Origin: a virus
Length of the DNA: 64,000 bases
IMG/VR virus record: IMGVR_UViG_3300036791_000462
Location: 1 to 64,000 of that record
Reading direction: 5' to 3' (one strand)
In this document: in pieces, positions 1 through 9,863 of the stretch
Layout of the letters: each line of letters starts with the position of its first letter
Numbering within the stretch: position 1 is the first letter of the stretch
The notes under the pieces: generated by a model
Seen by the model: the letters and a program-made list of their open reading frames with translations, nothing else
Told to the model about the DNA's origin: nothing
The model's database searches: none
Made by a program: the position numbers and the translations under genes

Positions 1-2128
1 TGTACGTGCCGGTCGCACTGAGACTGAAGGTGACGGCACCGCTGACTTGATACGCCCCGGCGGTCGGTGCGATAAAGCGACCGTTGGGGGTGCTGAGCAG
101 GTTGCCGCCAACATCGAAGGTCTGTGCGTCGAGCGGCACTTTGGTCCAGGTGGTGGCAGGGATTGCCAGCGCAGCGCTGCGAAACCCGCGCGCAGCGGTG
201 GTCGCGGCCGTGGTGCGGTTGGTGAACCCCTGGTCCACCCACGCTCCGCTGACGCGCTGGAAGTGCTCCCCGTCCGTCTTGCGTATCGCCCAGTCGCCGT
301 CAAGCTCGCCGACGAACGTGTTCGGAGCGGGGGTTCCGACGCCGTTGTACATGTACCAGATCGCGCCGCGTTGGCCTGGCGCTCCCTGGATCGCTCCGCC
401 TGGGTTGACCTGCACCCCGGTGACCTTCACGATCAGAGCGACGGCGACGAACGGCGGCATGTTGTTGTGCGGGCCGCCGCCGCCCTGCGCGGAGATCGAG
501 TGCTGGTGGTTCGGGTCGGCGTTGTTGCCGTCGATGCTGTTTCGCATCGTGCTCTGCCAGACGCCGCTCCAAGGGTGGTGGTGGCGGGTGGACGCGCCGT
601 AGGTCGTGACGTTGTGCGTGTGGACAAAGTCAGCCCATTTGTTCCCGTCACCGCCAACAAAAACGCCGTTGTAGGTGATCGCGACGAAGTTCGAGCCGCC
701 GCCAGCGGCGAACACGTTGAAGCCCTGGCCCGTGTTCCAGCTAGGACCGTCGGTGTAGCCGGTGTGCCCGTGGTCGGGCGTATCGTCGCCGGTGTTGCCG
801 CTGTGGTAGTGGTCGGTGCTCGTGAATCCGGTCACGCCACCCGCGCCACCCAGGCCGTCAGCGCGGTGTGAGTGCGACACCATCTCCCCAATCGACAGGA
901 TGTGGGTTTCCTCGCCGCTGCTGGCTCCTATCGCACGGCTGGTCAGCCCCGGCCCACCCCCGGAGCCGACAAGCATCCTGGAGCGCAGGTCGGGGATGTT
1001 GAACGTCGTGGAGCCGTCGCCCTGTCCCCACGGGGAGCTTGCGCTACCGAGCGCGGTGTACAGGTCCGGGTAGCTGACGCGGCTGAGCGCCCGTCCGTCC
1101 GCGAGCATCCAGTTCGTCGGGATCGTCGCCCCCGAGAACGCCTTGACCGTGCCGATCTGGTCGGTGTCGTACACGACGCCCATCGGCCCCTGTGCCCCAG
1201 TTGCCCCCGTTGCCCCGGTCGCGCCGGTCACCCCGACTGGGCCGGTGGGGCCGGTGGGGCCTGGGACGGCTGAGGCTGCGCCCTGAGCACCTTGTGGTCC
1301 TGTCGCGCCGGGCGGTCCGGTTATCCCTGCTGTCCCGGTCGGGCCAGCGATGCCCTGCGGCCCGGCGGGACCGGTACCGGCGGTGAACAGCGTAACCGCG
1401 AGGTACGTGTTCGCTGCCAACGCGGTGACCGCCGTGCCCTGGGCGTTGTACGCCCACAGTTCCAGGTAGTCACCGGCAGTCAACTGCACCTGGTCGATGT
1501 GTTCGATGCTGTAGTAGCTCTGTACCGCCACAATCTTCGCGGCCTGCGAGGACTGGGAGCCGTTGCGGTAAATCGCCGCGCCCACCGTCGTGTACGTACC
1601 GGTTCCCGACAGGCCCGTAAGCTGCACCACGCCGGTCACGTCGTAGACGCCGGTGACGGGGGCGGTGAAACGCCCGTTCGCGAGGTTGAAGCACCCGTTC
1701 GGATCCCTGCTGGCGGTGTCGAGCGGCACCTTCGTCCACACCCCGGCGGGGAGCGTGTACGCGGCGTTGCGGTACGCCCGTGCGGAGATCACCGTGATCT
1801 CGGACGCAGCCCCACCACCGGGGCCTCCGCCGGTGCCGATCTTGCCCGGCACCGTGTCGGAGATGACATCCGTCAGCGTCCAGTCGTCGTTCTCCAGGTG
1901 CATCAGCACCACGTCGCCGACCACGAACTTGACGCTGGTGCGGTACACCTCCGCCCACTGCGACAGGACGAAGTCCTCGTCTTCGAGCAGCGGAATGTCG
2001 TGGTCCTGAAGCTCGACGGTCAGCGGGTTGAGCTTCGTCACGTTCCCGCGCCGCACGCTCTTGTGGCGGCGCACGACCCGCTGGCTCTGCGCCTCCAGCG
2101 CGTCTTTGAGTTGCAGCCTGCCGCTCAC
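1..2128 (-). CDS. Tail fibre with OB-like, C1q-like, collagen-like and tail-collar domains (partial)
   Basis: The reading frame opens at a GTG overlapping the stop of the next upstream gene (GTGA) and runs off the window start with no stop, giving over 700 codons. Residues 1-100 resemble a small baseplate OB fold (a VGDVVLM core). A beta-rich C1q-like module follows at about 110-235, then a Gly-X-Y collagen-like stretch at about 236-300. A tail-collar domain comes next ([20 protein letters not shown], then [10 protein letters not shown]). It carries many His-X-His pairs (HSH, HYH, HGH, HTH, HHH, HQH), the pattern that binds metal in T4 gp12-type short fibres. A second C1q-like copy starts at the edge. 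The probable role is receptor binding at the baseplate. The domain calls are from motif recognition; the product is incomplete. Confidence 0.85.
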   Translation of the reverse strand, partial: MSGRLQLKDALEAQSQRVVRRHKSVRRGNVTKLNPLTVELQDHDIPLLEDEDFVLSQWAEVYRTSVKFVVGDVVLMHLENDDWTLTDVISDTVPGKIGTGGGPGGGAASEITVISARAYRNAAYTLPAGVWTKVPLDTASRDPNGCFNLANGRFTAPVTGVYDVTGVVQLTGLSGTGTYTTVGAAIYRNGSQSSQAAKIVAVQSYYSIEHIDQVQLTAGDYLELWAYNAQGTAVTALAANTYLAVTLFTAGTGPAGPQGIAGPTGTAGITGPPGATGPQGAQGAASAVPGPTGPTGPVGVTGATGATGATGAQGPMGVVYDTDQIGTVKAFSGATIPTNWMLADGRALSRVSYPDLYTALGSASSPWGQGDGSTTFNIPDLRSRMLVGSGGGPGLTSRAIGASSGEETHILSIGEMVSHSHRADGLGGAGGVTGFTSTDHYHSGNTGDDTPDHGHTGYTDGPSWNTGQGFNVFAAGGGSNFVAITYNGVFVGGDGNKWADFVHTHNVTTYGASTRHHHPWSGVWQSTMRNSIDGNNADPNHQHSISAQGGGGPHNNMPPFVAVALIVKVTGVQVNPGGAIQGAPGQRGAIWYMYNGVGTPAPNTFVGELDGDWAIRKTDGEHFQRVSGAWVDQGFTNRTTAATTAARGFRSAALAIPATTWTKVPLDAQTFDVGGNLLSTPNGRFIAPTAGAYQVSGAVTFSLSATGTY

Positions 2129-2490
2129 GTCACGACCCCGACGTTGGCGATGATCGGTTCGACAGCGAGCTTCTCCAACTCCAGGTAGCAGCGCCGGGTG
2201 ATCCCCAGGTCGGTCCCGAAGTTCTGGACGCTGCCGATCACGTACACCAGCACGGTCAGCGTGCTCTGCGACAGCAGCGGACGGTAGGCAAGTTCGAGGA
2301 TCTCGCCGACGCAGTCCGCGAGCCCCATCTGCGGGTCAACGACAGCGAAGCTCCCGCGCTCGTCGGAGATAGCGGTGGCGTACCAGCCGATGGTGTAGAA
2401 CCCGCGCGGGACGGCGGAGCCCGAGTACGACGCCTGGGCGTCGAGCAGGCACTGGCGTCCTTCGAGCACGAGCGGTTCGGGGTTGAGCAT
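2125..2490 (-). CDS. Hypothetical baseplate-region protein
   Basis: A 121-aa protein lies between the tail hub and the collar fibre and overlaps both by a few bases, so it is translationally coupled in the baseplate operon. It has a mixed alpha/beta composition, an [13 protein letters not shown] start and no signal peptide or transmembrane segment. Position suggests a baseplate or fibre-attachment component, comparable to the small genes after XkdQ in PBSX-like phages. No family is recognised from the residues. Confidence 0.75.
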   Translation of the reverse strand: MLNPEPLVLEGRQCLLDAQASYSGSAVPRGFYTIGWYATAISDERGSFAVVDPQMGLADCVGEILELAYRPLLSQSTLTVLVYVIGSVQNFGTDLGITRRCYLELEKLAVEPIIANVGVVT

Positions 2491-4148
2491 CAGTGCCCCT
2501 TCTTCTCCGACGCCTTCTTCTTCGCCGCCGCAACCGCCTTGGCCTTTCTGAGCGTTGCCGCGTTCTTCTGGTCGGCCTTGTACTTGCGCGTGGCCTGGTC
2601 AACCTGGACGCGCATCTCGGCAGGGTCGAGCACGTTGATGAACCCCATCTGCAGATCCATCGAGTAGCTCCCCGCCGCCACGGTGTGCGCCGCTGAGGTC
2701 ACGAACGCGATCCCCTGGTTGGCGACCGGCAGCCTCGCGGGAACGTTCTTGTCCAGCGGCCCGCTGGGGTTCTGCGGGGCGACCGCGCCGACGTTCGGGT
2801 CGGGCAGGTTGAACAGCGACGGGTCGAGCTTCTCCGCCTCTCTGAGCGCCGCGCCCTGCACCTTCGGGGACACGTCCGAGTAGGGCAGCAGGTTGACGTT
2901 CGTGTACCCCTCCTCAGGCAGGTTGATCTGGATCGCGTCACCACGGCGGATCGTCGCGATCCCAGGGTTCGTCAGTTCGGCGGTGCGCAGCGGCACGAGC
3001 CTGGTCGCGAGCATCCGCTGCGCGAGGATCGCCAGTTCGCGCTCTGACTCGACCCTCCCGAAGTTGACCGTTTTGCGGACCCACCCGTTGCGTTTGATCG
3101 CGCGGTCGTTGCGTGCGGTGACCGCAACCTTGCGCGTCTTCTTCTTCTTCTTGACGCCGGTGATGATCTGGCCGCGTGCGAGGATGACCGTCGCGAAGTC
3201 GGCGCTCTGGGAGCGCCCGAGCGTCGCTTCGGTCAGTTGCTCGCGGAAGGCGTACAGCAGCCGGTTGCGGCGCATCGGTACGACCTCCAAAGCGCCGAAC
3301 GGAAACTGGGTGTTCGGTGCGCCCCAGCGGATGATGAACGTGCGGCCCGTGCGCTTCGTCTCCTCGTGGTAGGCCTCGGTGATCACGTGGATCGGAGAGG
3401 TCAGCGTCGTTTGGGCGTGGCCCAACCCGAAGTAGCTGGTGCCCTGCGCGAGCGTGCGCACAGGGATCCGGTAGCGAACGCACAGGTCGTGGGCGATCTC
3501 GTCGCAGCGCCACCCGTGCGGGCGGATCTTCTTGCCCTTCGTGTACTTGTAGTCCGCGACGTTCTGAGCGATGTTCCAGAGGTCGTCGGCGAGCGTCAGC
3601 GTCCACGACCCGTCCGACAGCGTGACCGACTCGGCGGTGTCGTCGTTGTAGCCGGGCACGACCCGCATCACCCACAGGTTCGTGTACGTATCGCCGTACC
3701 CGACCTGGCAGACGATCTGTGAGCCCATCGCGCCAGGCTGCAGGTAGGTGGAGTTCTTCGAGATCCGGGCGGAGAACGACTCGCCGGGAAAAACGAGCGG
3801 CGCGAGCTTGTCGTACTCGCGCAACGGCGGCTTGTGCAGCGTCACCGAACCGGTCATCGCCGCCTGCGTGTTGATGTTCCGCAGATCGTCGGAGGACTGG
3901 TCCTGCCACGACAGGTTGTCGCACAGCCTGGAGATGTCAACGGTATGCCCTTCCCAGCGGACGAACAGTCGCAACCGCGTCTTCCAGAAGTCCGGCGCTC
4001 GGCGCTCGCCCTCCAGGTTGTCGGCCACGAGCTTCTGGTTGTGGTGAACCTCCGCGATCTCCCTGGCGGTCAGGTGCACGTTCGAGGGCGTTGCCTTCTC
4101 TGTGCGCTGCACCTCCTTGTGGCGGTCCTTGGCTTTGGTCGCGGTCAT
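2490..4148 (-). CDS. Tail hub / baseplate protein (XkdQ-like)
   Basis: A 552-aa protein that probably forms the tail hub joining tube, tape measure and baseplate, like XkdQ/gpD-type proteins. The ATG at 4148 overlaps the upstream stop (ATGA); a longer frame to 4322 only runs into the neighbouring gene. The first third (RLFVRWEGHTVDISRLCDNL, then a long beta-rich part with ARISKNSTYL) fits a hub beta-barrel. A KKKKKTRK basic loop and an Ala/Lys-rich C-terminal helix follow. The gene comes directly after the LysM protein and tape measure, the standard order. The family assignment rests on position plus overall pattern. Confidence 0.75.
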   Translation of the reverse strand: MTATKAKDRHKEVQRTEKATPSNVHLTAREIAEVHHNQKLVADNLEGERRAPDFWKTRLRLFVRWEGHTVDISRLCDNLSWQDQSSDDLRNINTQAAMTGSVTLHKPPLREYDKLAPLVFPGESFSARISKNSTYLQPGAMGSQIVCQVGYGDTYTNLWVMRVVPGYNDDTAESVTLSDGSWTLTLADDLWNIAQNVADYKYTKGKKIRPHGWRCDEIAHDLCVRYRIPVRTLAQGTSYFGLGHAQTTLTSPIHVITEAYHEETKRTGRTFIIRWGAPNTQFPFGALEVVPMRRNRLLYAFREQLTEATLGRSQSADFATVILARGQIITGVKKKKKTRKVAVTARNDRAIKRNGWVRKTVNFGRVESERELAILAQRMLATRLVPLRTAELTNPGIATIRRGDAIQINLPEEGYTNVNLLPYSDVSPKVQGAALREAEKLDPSLFNLPDPNVGAVAPQNPSGPLDKNVPARLPVANQGIAFVTSAAHTVAAGSYSMDLQMGFINVLDPAEMRVQVDQATRKYKADQKNAATLRKAKAVAAAKKKASEKKGH

Positions 4149-5524
4149 CAGCCACCCCTCCGCTTGGTGACCGAGCGCACGGCGGGTTTCTTCGGCGGCT
4201 GTTTGGGCACGATCAAAAACCAGCCGGTGGGTTTCCTGGATCCCTTCGGACCCCAGGTCTGGTAGATCGCGGCGTTGCCGCTGCCGCCGTGCAGGTCGTT
4301 CGCTTTCGCGATGGTGCGCCACTCACCGGGGTCGTGGTAGTAGAAGTGCGCGAGATCGCTGAGGCTGCAGGGCTTGTCGCGCGGCCCGATCTGCCCGATC
4401 TGGTCGTCCCACGCGAGGAACGGCCCGTTCTCCACCAGGTTGTTGGCCTTGAAGTAGACCCTTCCTGGGAGTCGCAACACCGTCTGTTTGGGCACTCTTG
4501 AGCCACGCGGGTCGCGCCACTCCATGAAGCTGACGGCCGACAGGTAGATCGCGTCGCCCTCCCCGTGGCGGTAGTCCTCGTTGAAGGCCGTCAGCAGCGC
4601 GTAGGTGCTGTGGATCGTGGTCGAGTCCTTGAACGCCGCGACGTAGCGGAACGGTGCCCCAGCCTCAAACAGGGTGCGAAGCTGCTCGACGTACCACTCG
4701 GGGCGGCGGTACTGCTGCCCGCCAGGCATTTTCGTCGGGTACGGCACCCAACCGGGGAGGTAGTGCTTGCCGTCCTTCGTCGTCCCGAGGTACATCGCGA
4801 GCGTGTCGAAGGACCAGGTGTCCAACTGCCGGGAGCCGCGTCGGGCGAACTGGTCGTCGTCAATCGTGTCGTAGGTGCCCATGTTGAAGTTGTGCGAGAG
4901 CGTGTACTGCTCCAGCGGGCCGCACTGGAACACGAACGCCTGCGGCAGCAGCGCCCGCCCCTCCTTGTCCACCGTCAGCCCTCCGCCGATGGCGGACAGC
5001 GTGACCTTCACCCCGTCCGGCGGCGCTGGCGGTGGGTCGTGCTTGCTGTCTGCGAGCCCTGCGCGAAGCTCCCGTTCGTAGCGTTTGGCTTTCGCTGTGT
5101 CGTCGGCTTTCGCGAGCGCCTTCTCGTACGGGGTGAGTTGGATCGGCGCCCACGGATCCCCAGGCGGATTGTTCTGGTTCGAGTTGGTCGCCTGCCATAC
5201 CTGCCCGGCGTTGAAGACGTACGCGCCGACCGGGTAGGTGGGCGATGCTGACCACGCCGGAATCTGGTTCCAGCCCGGACCGCCGGGCACGCCTCCCGTG
5301 GTGGTCGTCGCGATCCACGCTGAGCCCGCGTAGGACACGATGCTTCCGGGAGGGTAGGTCGGGTGCCTCGACCAGGCCGGTGCTGCTACGGAACTCCAGT
5401 TTCGGTTGTTCGTGCCTGGCTTGTGGTTCGTGTTCTGCCAGATCGCGGTCCACGTATCCCCGCTGTAGAACACCCGGTCGGCGACGTTGTAGGTCCACGT
5501 GCTGCTCCATCGCGGCGCGCTCAC
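4148..5524 (-). CDS. LysM baseplate protein with three N-terminal carbohydrate-binding repeats (XkdP-like)
   Basis: A 458-aa protein starting at a GTG that overlaps the tape-measure stop. Residues 6-48, 49-90 and 91-130 are three tandem repeats with the W...Y..GD/GS.V.Y.G..W.A pattern of CBM5/12 chitin-binding-like modules. The C-terminal 60 residues form a LysM-like fold (SLSDLAHFYYHDPGEWRTIA, an AND turn, then GWFLIVP). XkdP-type LysM proteins sit at the tip of contractile tails next to the hub. The added sugar-binding modules are unusual here and could grip cell-wall glycan at infection; that role is inferred. Confidence 0.82.
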   Translation of the reverse strand: MSAPRWSSTWTYNVADRVFYSGDTWTAIWQNTNHKPGTNNRNWSSVAAPAWSRHPTYPPGSIVSYAGSAWIATTTTGGVPGGPGWNQIPAWSASPTYPVGAYVFNAGQVWQATNSNQNNPPGDPWAPIQLTPYEKALAKADDTAKAKRYERELRAGLADSKHDPPPAPPDGVKVTLSAIGGGLTVDKEGRALLPQAFVFQCGPLEQYTLSHNFNMGTYDTIDDDQFARRGSRQLDTWSFDTLAMYLGTTKDGKHYLPGWVPYPTKMPGGQQYRRPEWYVEQLRTLFEAGAPFRYVAAFKDSTTIHSTYALLTAFNEDYRHGEGDAIYLSAVSFMEWRDPRGSRVPKQTVLRLPGRVYFKANNLVENGPFLAWDDQIGQIGPRDKPCSLSDLAHFYYHDPGEWRTIAKANDLHGGSGNAAIYQTWGPKGSRKPTGWFLIVPKQPPKKPAVRSVTKRRGG

Positions 5525-8500
5525 AGCGTCCTCCCGATGCTGTTCGCAAGCAGCGCCATTTCCTCGTCCACGATCCTCTGCACGTCACCCTTGCGATTGA
5601 CCTCGATGGTCCCGATGTTGATCGTCACCGGACGCCCACCGGCCGTGTTCTGGCTTTGCGGCGTGACGGTCACCCGCTCGCCACCGGGGCCGTCGCCGAC
5701 ACCGATCAGTTGCGGGCGATTCGCGATGAAGTCCGCACCGCCTGCGAACCACGGGATCCGCCCGCCATGCGAGTAGCTGCCGCCGTGCGGGTGGGAGAAG
5801 TGAACCGGATCCTTCGCGCCAGCCCAAACGAGCGTCTGGCCGTACGGCGAGCGCATCAGCACAGCAGAAAGCTGTGCGGCGTCGGTCACGTCAACGGCAC
5901 CGCCGGGATACCGAGTCTGTTCGTGGTTCGAGGTGCCCGGCAGGGCGGCGGGGCGAACGCCCGAGTTGTAGATCGCGGCCTGCGCGGCGTAGCTGCGCCA
6001 CCCGCTGGACACGCTGCCGCCCCACCCGTGTTTGCGCGCGTAGTTGAGGATCGGTTCGATCCACGCAGCGACGGGTTTGCCGGACGGGTCGCGAACGGTG
6101 CCCGCGCCACCTGGAACCATGCTGCCGCCAAAACCACCGGCTCCAAGACCACCGCCGCTCATGCCTGCCGCCGCCTGCAGGATGAAGTTGGCTGCGGCCG
6201 TGTAGTTGTTGACCGCTCCTTGAGCGAACGCCTGCTGGAAACCGAAACCGCCGATGCGCGGCGCACCGAGCATCGGGACACCCAGACCGCCTGTGATCGA
6301 CCCGCCGAGCCTGCCTGTGTACGCCATTTGTGCGTAGCGGATGCGGTTCGCCATCGCGGGGATGCCCGCCTTCTCAAAGCCCTGCTCGAAGATAATCGCG
6401 GCCCCCGCCGGTGTCGCGGAGTTCATCGCACCGCGCAAGCTCACGATCTGTGGGTACATCCGGTTCATCTGGGCGTTCAGCGACCCGCCGGTCCCGCTGC
6501 CGAAGTTCGAGATTTGCTGCCACATCCCGCCGCCGGGAGTGTTCGGATTCAGCGACGATTCCTGCATCGCGTTGCCGAGAATGCCCGCGATAGCTGCCTT
6601 GTCCCACCCGCGCTGGCTGAAGAACTGGTTGACCTCGCCGACGACCCCGCCGGTCGCGTATCCGGGCACTCGTCCGCCGTGCGCGTAATGCGGTCGGGTT
6701 TCCCCGGCGACCTCTTTTCCGAGGGTGGTGCCGTACGCCGCGAGCTTCGTGTTGACACGGTTTTCGGTGTGCCGGTTGACGACCAGTTCGCCACCGTCGG
6801 CGATCCCGAGCAGGCTCCCGCCCCGGCCGTACAGCGGGAGGTGGTCCCCCATCGCGGGGCCGGGCAGCCGCCCGCCTTGCGCGTGGCCGGGAATCGTCGG
6901 AGGGATGTACTTCGCTCCTGCTTGAGCGCCCGCGACGGCTTTCAGCGACCAGTGTTGGGATGCGAGCTTCTTCGCAACACCGGGCGAGATCCCCAGTTCT
7001 TGGAACGCCTTCGTCATCAGCCGGTTGACCTCTGCGATCCCATCCTTGGTGTTCTTGATCACGCCGTCCTTCATCGAGGTCTTCACGGCCTGGGCGGCGA
7101 TTGCGTAGTTGGTTGCCAGGGCGTCGGTCGCAGCCTTGGACTTGGTGCCGAGTTGGTCGGTGATGTCCTGGACGGCGAACTGGGTGCGAAGCTGGATCGC
7201 GCCGAGGTCATCCCCGGCGCTTTTCCTCATGTAGTCAAACTCGGGCTGGACTTTTTGCAGGGCACCGAACAGGCCGGTGGTCGGGTCTTTGAGCGCGTCG
7301 CGCACGTCCCATAGGCCTTGCTTGTATTGCTTGAGGTTCGGGTCGCGTGCGAGCTTGTTGGCCCAGTCCATCAGCCCCTGGAGCGTCTTGGGAGTCAGGT
7401 CCGCGAGATGCCCCTGAACCTCCTTGATGCGGTCCTGGAAGTTCTTCAGCTTCGCGTCGGCGACCTGCGTGTCCCAGCCCTTGGAGCCGAAAGCCTGTCC
7501 TGTCAGCAGCGGATGCAAGAGCGAATGGACGAAACCCCCGTAGCCAGGGATCAGCGAAGTCGGGTCAAGCGCCTCCGCCGCGTTCGCAGCCCGCCCCGGA
7601 AGCGTCTGCTTCTCAGCCCCAGGGAGCACAAAGCCAAGGGCAGCAAAAATCCCTGCGAGGATCGGGACTTTCCCGATCTTCGAGAGCACCGAGAGTCCGG
7701 GGATTTTGCTCGCGGCGCTGCCGCCCTTGCTAGCGAGGGTGGCAGCCCTGTCGTAGAGCGGGATCCGTGTCAGCGCCGACGCGGCCGGGTCGCCCTTTCG
7801 CAGCCAGCTAAAGAGCTTCGATCCGCCAGGGATCTTCGTGACCAAGCGTTCAAAGAGGCCCGGTTTCTTCGCCAGGGCCGCAGCCTCAGTTTCCACCGCC
7901 GCGCCCTTCGTGCCGATGCCGCCGGGACCAAGGCCGAACCCCTCGTTCACGACCTCGACGTACAGTGGTTTCAGCGGTGTCGCGCCCTGCTCGGACAGCG
8001 CGCTTGCGAGCGCCCCCGCGACACCGGATCCGCGACCGCCACGGCTCGCGAACTTGTTGAGCAGACCGGCGACGCCCGAGGCCCCGGACGCGGCACCCTT
8101 GATCGTTTTGAAGCCCAGCCACCCGACCGCGAGCGCGGCCACGGCGTTCGAGGGCAGGTTCCGCAGAAGCCATTCGGTGGCGGAGCCGAGCGGTTTGAAG
8201 ACCTTGTAGATCTCGGCGAGCGAGGTGGCGACGTTCTTGAGAATGGGCCACAGCCGGTCGGTCTGTTTCATCGACTGATCGAAGTAGTTCTTGATCCCGG
8301 TCGTGCCGCCCTTTTTGCTGAGGCTGTCAGCCGCCTTGTTGACCGAATCGGCCCAGCCCTTGACACGGTCGGTGCCGGTCTTGGCTCCCGCTCCGAGCAC
8401 GTCGCCGAGGATCCTCGCGAGCCCCTTGATCAGCCGCGCCCACTCCTTGAAGGAGTCCACCATCTCCTTGACCGCGTTCTTGCCCCTCTTGGAGCCGGTC

Positions 8501-9603
8501 CACTTCTCGAACTCCTTCCCCATTTTCTGGAAGCCGCCGCCTGCCTTATCGAGCGTTGGGAGGATGTCCTTGAGGATGTTCCCGAGCCCTTTGATGATGT
8601 CCACGAACCCCCGCATGAACCCCGGCAGGTTCGTGCGGAACACCCCGCCCAGGTTGCCGATGATCCCCTTGAACGCCTTGGAGTCCAGGAACGGGGCGAG
8701 GATGCTCTTGAAGTCCCTGCTGATCGCACCGACGTTCTTGTTGACCTGGGTCGCGAGGGTCGGCATCAGCTTGTGCAACGTGGAGATCCCGGTGTTCGCG
8801 AGCCCGAAGAAATCCTTCTGAGCGGGCTTGGTGGCCTTGTCCCACTGCTTTTTGAACTCTTTGAGGTTGCCGGATAGCGCAGCGACCTGCGGGTTCTGTT
8901 TCGCGAGGTGATCGACGGTCGCCTGGGCAGACTTGATCGTTGTCTGGTTGCCGGTCGCGATGGCCGTGTTCAGGCGTGTGACGGCCGCGTCGTAGGTCTT
9001 CAGGCTCGCCAGCGCTGGCTTGCCGACAGCGACGAGCGATCCGAGCCCCACCCCGAACGCGCCGAGCAGCCCGCCGCCGAGGATCGCACCACCTCCCACG
9101 GCGAACGTCAGCGACGAAACGAGCGATCCGACCGCCCCAACGAGCGCCACGACCGCCGGTGCAGCGAGCGTCGCTCCTGTGACCAGCAGCGGGAACGCGG
9201 TTGCTGCGCCTTTCACCGCACCGCCAAGCGCGCCGACACCGGTCGCAAGCGCACCGACACCGGTCGTGAGGGCTTTGAGCGCCGGGTGCGCGCCGATCAG
9301 CTTGGAGGTCCAGTCCTTCAGCGTCGTGAGGTGGCGTTTGAAGAACCCGCCGGTCTTTTCCACCTCCTTGCCCAGCTTCTTGATGTCACTGGTCGCTTTG
9401 CCAGTCTCACCGCTCAGGTCTTTCATCCCGCCGCGCGCTGCTTCGAGGTCGCCGGTGAACGACTTCAGCTTGCTGGTCCCGGCGGTGCCGCTGCCCATCG
9501 AGTTCAGCGCCTTGTCGGTCAGGATCGCCTGGCGCTGGATGTCCTTCAGCGGCCTCGACGCCTTGTCCAGGAGCACAAAGGCAGCTTCGACGCTGACGGC
9601 CAC
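5521..9603 (-). CDS. Tape measure protein with lysozyme-like and M15 peptidase domains
   Basis: The 1360-aa protein sets tail length and is expelled during infection. The N-terminal part is helical, followed by hydrophobic Gly/Ala/Val-rich segments near residues 105-190. Near residues 980-1090 is a phage tail-lysozyme-like domain (FFSQRGWDKAAIAGILGNAM, with the likely catalytic Glu in MQESSLNP). Near 1172-1268 is an M15/VanY-like peptidase domain with zinc ligands in SNHEQ, GGAVDVTD and VHFSH. TMP-type G-H-G loops (PGHAQGGRLPG, GELVVNR) lie between. Two wall-cutting activities in one tape measure suggest digestion of both glycan and peptide. The start is GTG, directly after the chaperone stop. 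Confidence 0.93.
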   Translation of the reverse strand: MAVSVEAAFVLLDKASRPLKDIQRQAILTDKALNSMGSGTAGTSKLKSFTGDLEAARGGMKDLSGETGKATSDIKKLGKEVEKTGGFFKRHLTTLKDWTSKLIGAHPALKALTTGVGALATGVGALGGAVKGAATAFPLLVTGATLAAPAVVALVGAVGSLVSSLTFAVGGGAILGGGLLGAFGVGLGSLVAVGKPALASLKTYDAAVTRLNTAIATGNQTTIKSAQATVDHLAKQNPQVAALSGNLKEFKKQWDKATKPAQKDFFGLANTGISTLHKLMPTLATQVNKNVGAISRDFKSILAPFLDSKAFKGIIGNLGGVFRTNLPGFMRGFVDIIKGLGNILKDILPTLDKAGGGFQKMGKEFEKWTGSKRGKNAVKEMVDSFKEWARLIKGLARILGDVLGAGAKTGTDRVKGWADSVNKAADSLSKKGGTTGIKNYFDQSMKQTDRLWPILKNVATSLAEIYKVFKPLGSATEWLLRNLPSNAVAALAVGWLGFKTIKGAASGASGVAGLLNKFASRGGRGSGVAGALASALSEQGATPLKPLYVEVVNEGFGLGPGGIGTKGAAVETEAAALAKKPGLFERLVTKIPGGSKLFSWLRKGDPAASALTRIPLYDRAATLASKGGSAASKIPGLSVLSKIGKVPILAGIFAALGFVLPGAEKQTLPGRAANAAEALDPTSLIPGYGGFVHSLLHPLLTGQAFGSKGWDTQVADAKLKNFQDRIKEVQGHLADLTPKTLQGLMDWANKLARDPNLKQYKQGLWDVRDALKDPTTGLFGALQKVQPEFDYMRKSAGDDLGAIQLRTQFAVQDITDQLGTKSKAATDALATNYAIAAQAVKTSMKDGVIKNTKDGIAEVNRLMTKAFQELGISPGVAKKLASQHWSLKAVAGAQAGAKYIPPTIPGHAQGGRLPGPAMGDHLPLYGRGGSLLGIADGGELVVNRHTENRVNTKLAAYGTTLGKEVAGETRPHYAHGGRVPGYATGGVVGEVNQFFSQRGWDKAAIAGILGNAMQESSLNPNTPGGGMWQQISNFGSGTGGSLNAQMNRMYPQIVSLRGAMNSATPAGAAIIFEQGFEKAGIPAMANRIRYAQMAYTGRLGGSITGGLGVPMLGAPRIGGFGFQQAFAQGAVNNYTAAANFILQAAAGMSGGGLGAGGFGGSMVPGGAGTVRDPSGKPVAAWIEPILNYARKHGWGGSVSSGWRSYAAQAAIYNSGVRPAALPGTSNHEQTRYPGGAVDVTDAAQLSAVLMRSPYGQTLVWAGAKDPVHFSHPHGGSYSHGGRIPWFAGGADFIANRPQLIGVGDGPGGERVTVTPQSQNTAGGRPVTINIGTIEVNRKGDVQRIVDEEMALLANSIGRTL

Positions 9604-9840
9604 CTAGCGACCTCCGCCCATCGCTTTGGCGACCTTCACGGCACCCGCTCCGCTCGCGAGCTTGGCGTCCATGTCCATGCCGAACAGCCCAGCCCCGTAG
9701 AGGAAGTGCCGCAGCCGTGTGGGGTAGCGCGGCGGGCGCGGCTCCTCCTCGGGGTGGCCGAGTGGGCGGTAGTCAGCGTCCAGGCCGTTGTACAGCCGGT
9801 AGGGGTCTTCCCTTCCGTATCGCCAGGCCAGGAACAGCAT
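9604..9840 (-). CDS. Frame -1 extension of the tail assembly chaperone
   Basis: This 78-codon frame (ATG at 9840) follows the chaperone by 23 bases. It joins in phase with a -1 slip at the AAAAAAC heptamer ending the upstream gene: after the slip the reading is LIKAGGEAQ and then MLFLAWRYG. The fusion would be 300 aa. Contractile and siphophage tail chaperones are normally made as a short and a frameshifted long form in just this place before the tape measure. Independent translation from the ATG is possible but unlikely. Confidence 0.8.
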   Translation of the reverse strand: MLFLAWRYGREDPYRLYNGLDADYRPLGHPEEEPRPPRYPTRLRHFLYGAGLFGMDMDAKLASGAGAVKVAKAMGGGR

Positions 9841-9863
9841 CTGCGCTTCGCCCCCGGCCTTGA

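Noticed and set aside
4149-4322. Longer N-terminus for the tail hub gene
   Set aside because: It would overlap the LysM gene in another frame with nonsense composition; ATG 4148 has the usual ATGA overlap.
5245-8877. Long plus-strand reading frames opposite the tape measure gene
   Set aside because: They are antisense shadows caused by GC-rich codons; the minus-strand protein has clear domains and the plus frames are Arg/Asp/His-rich without motifs.
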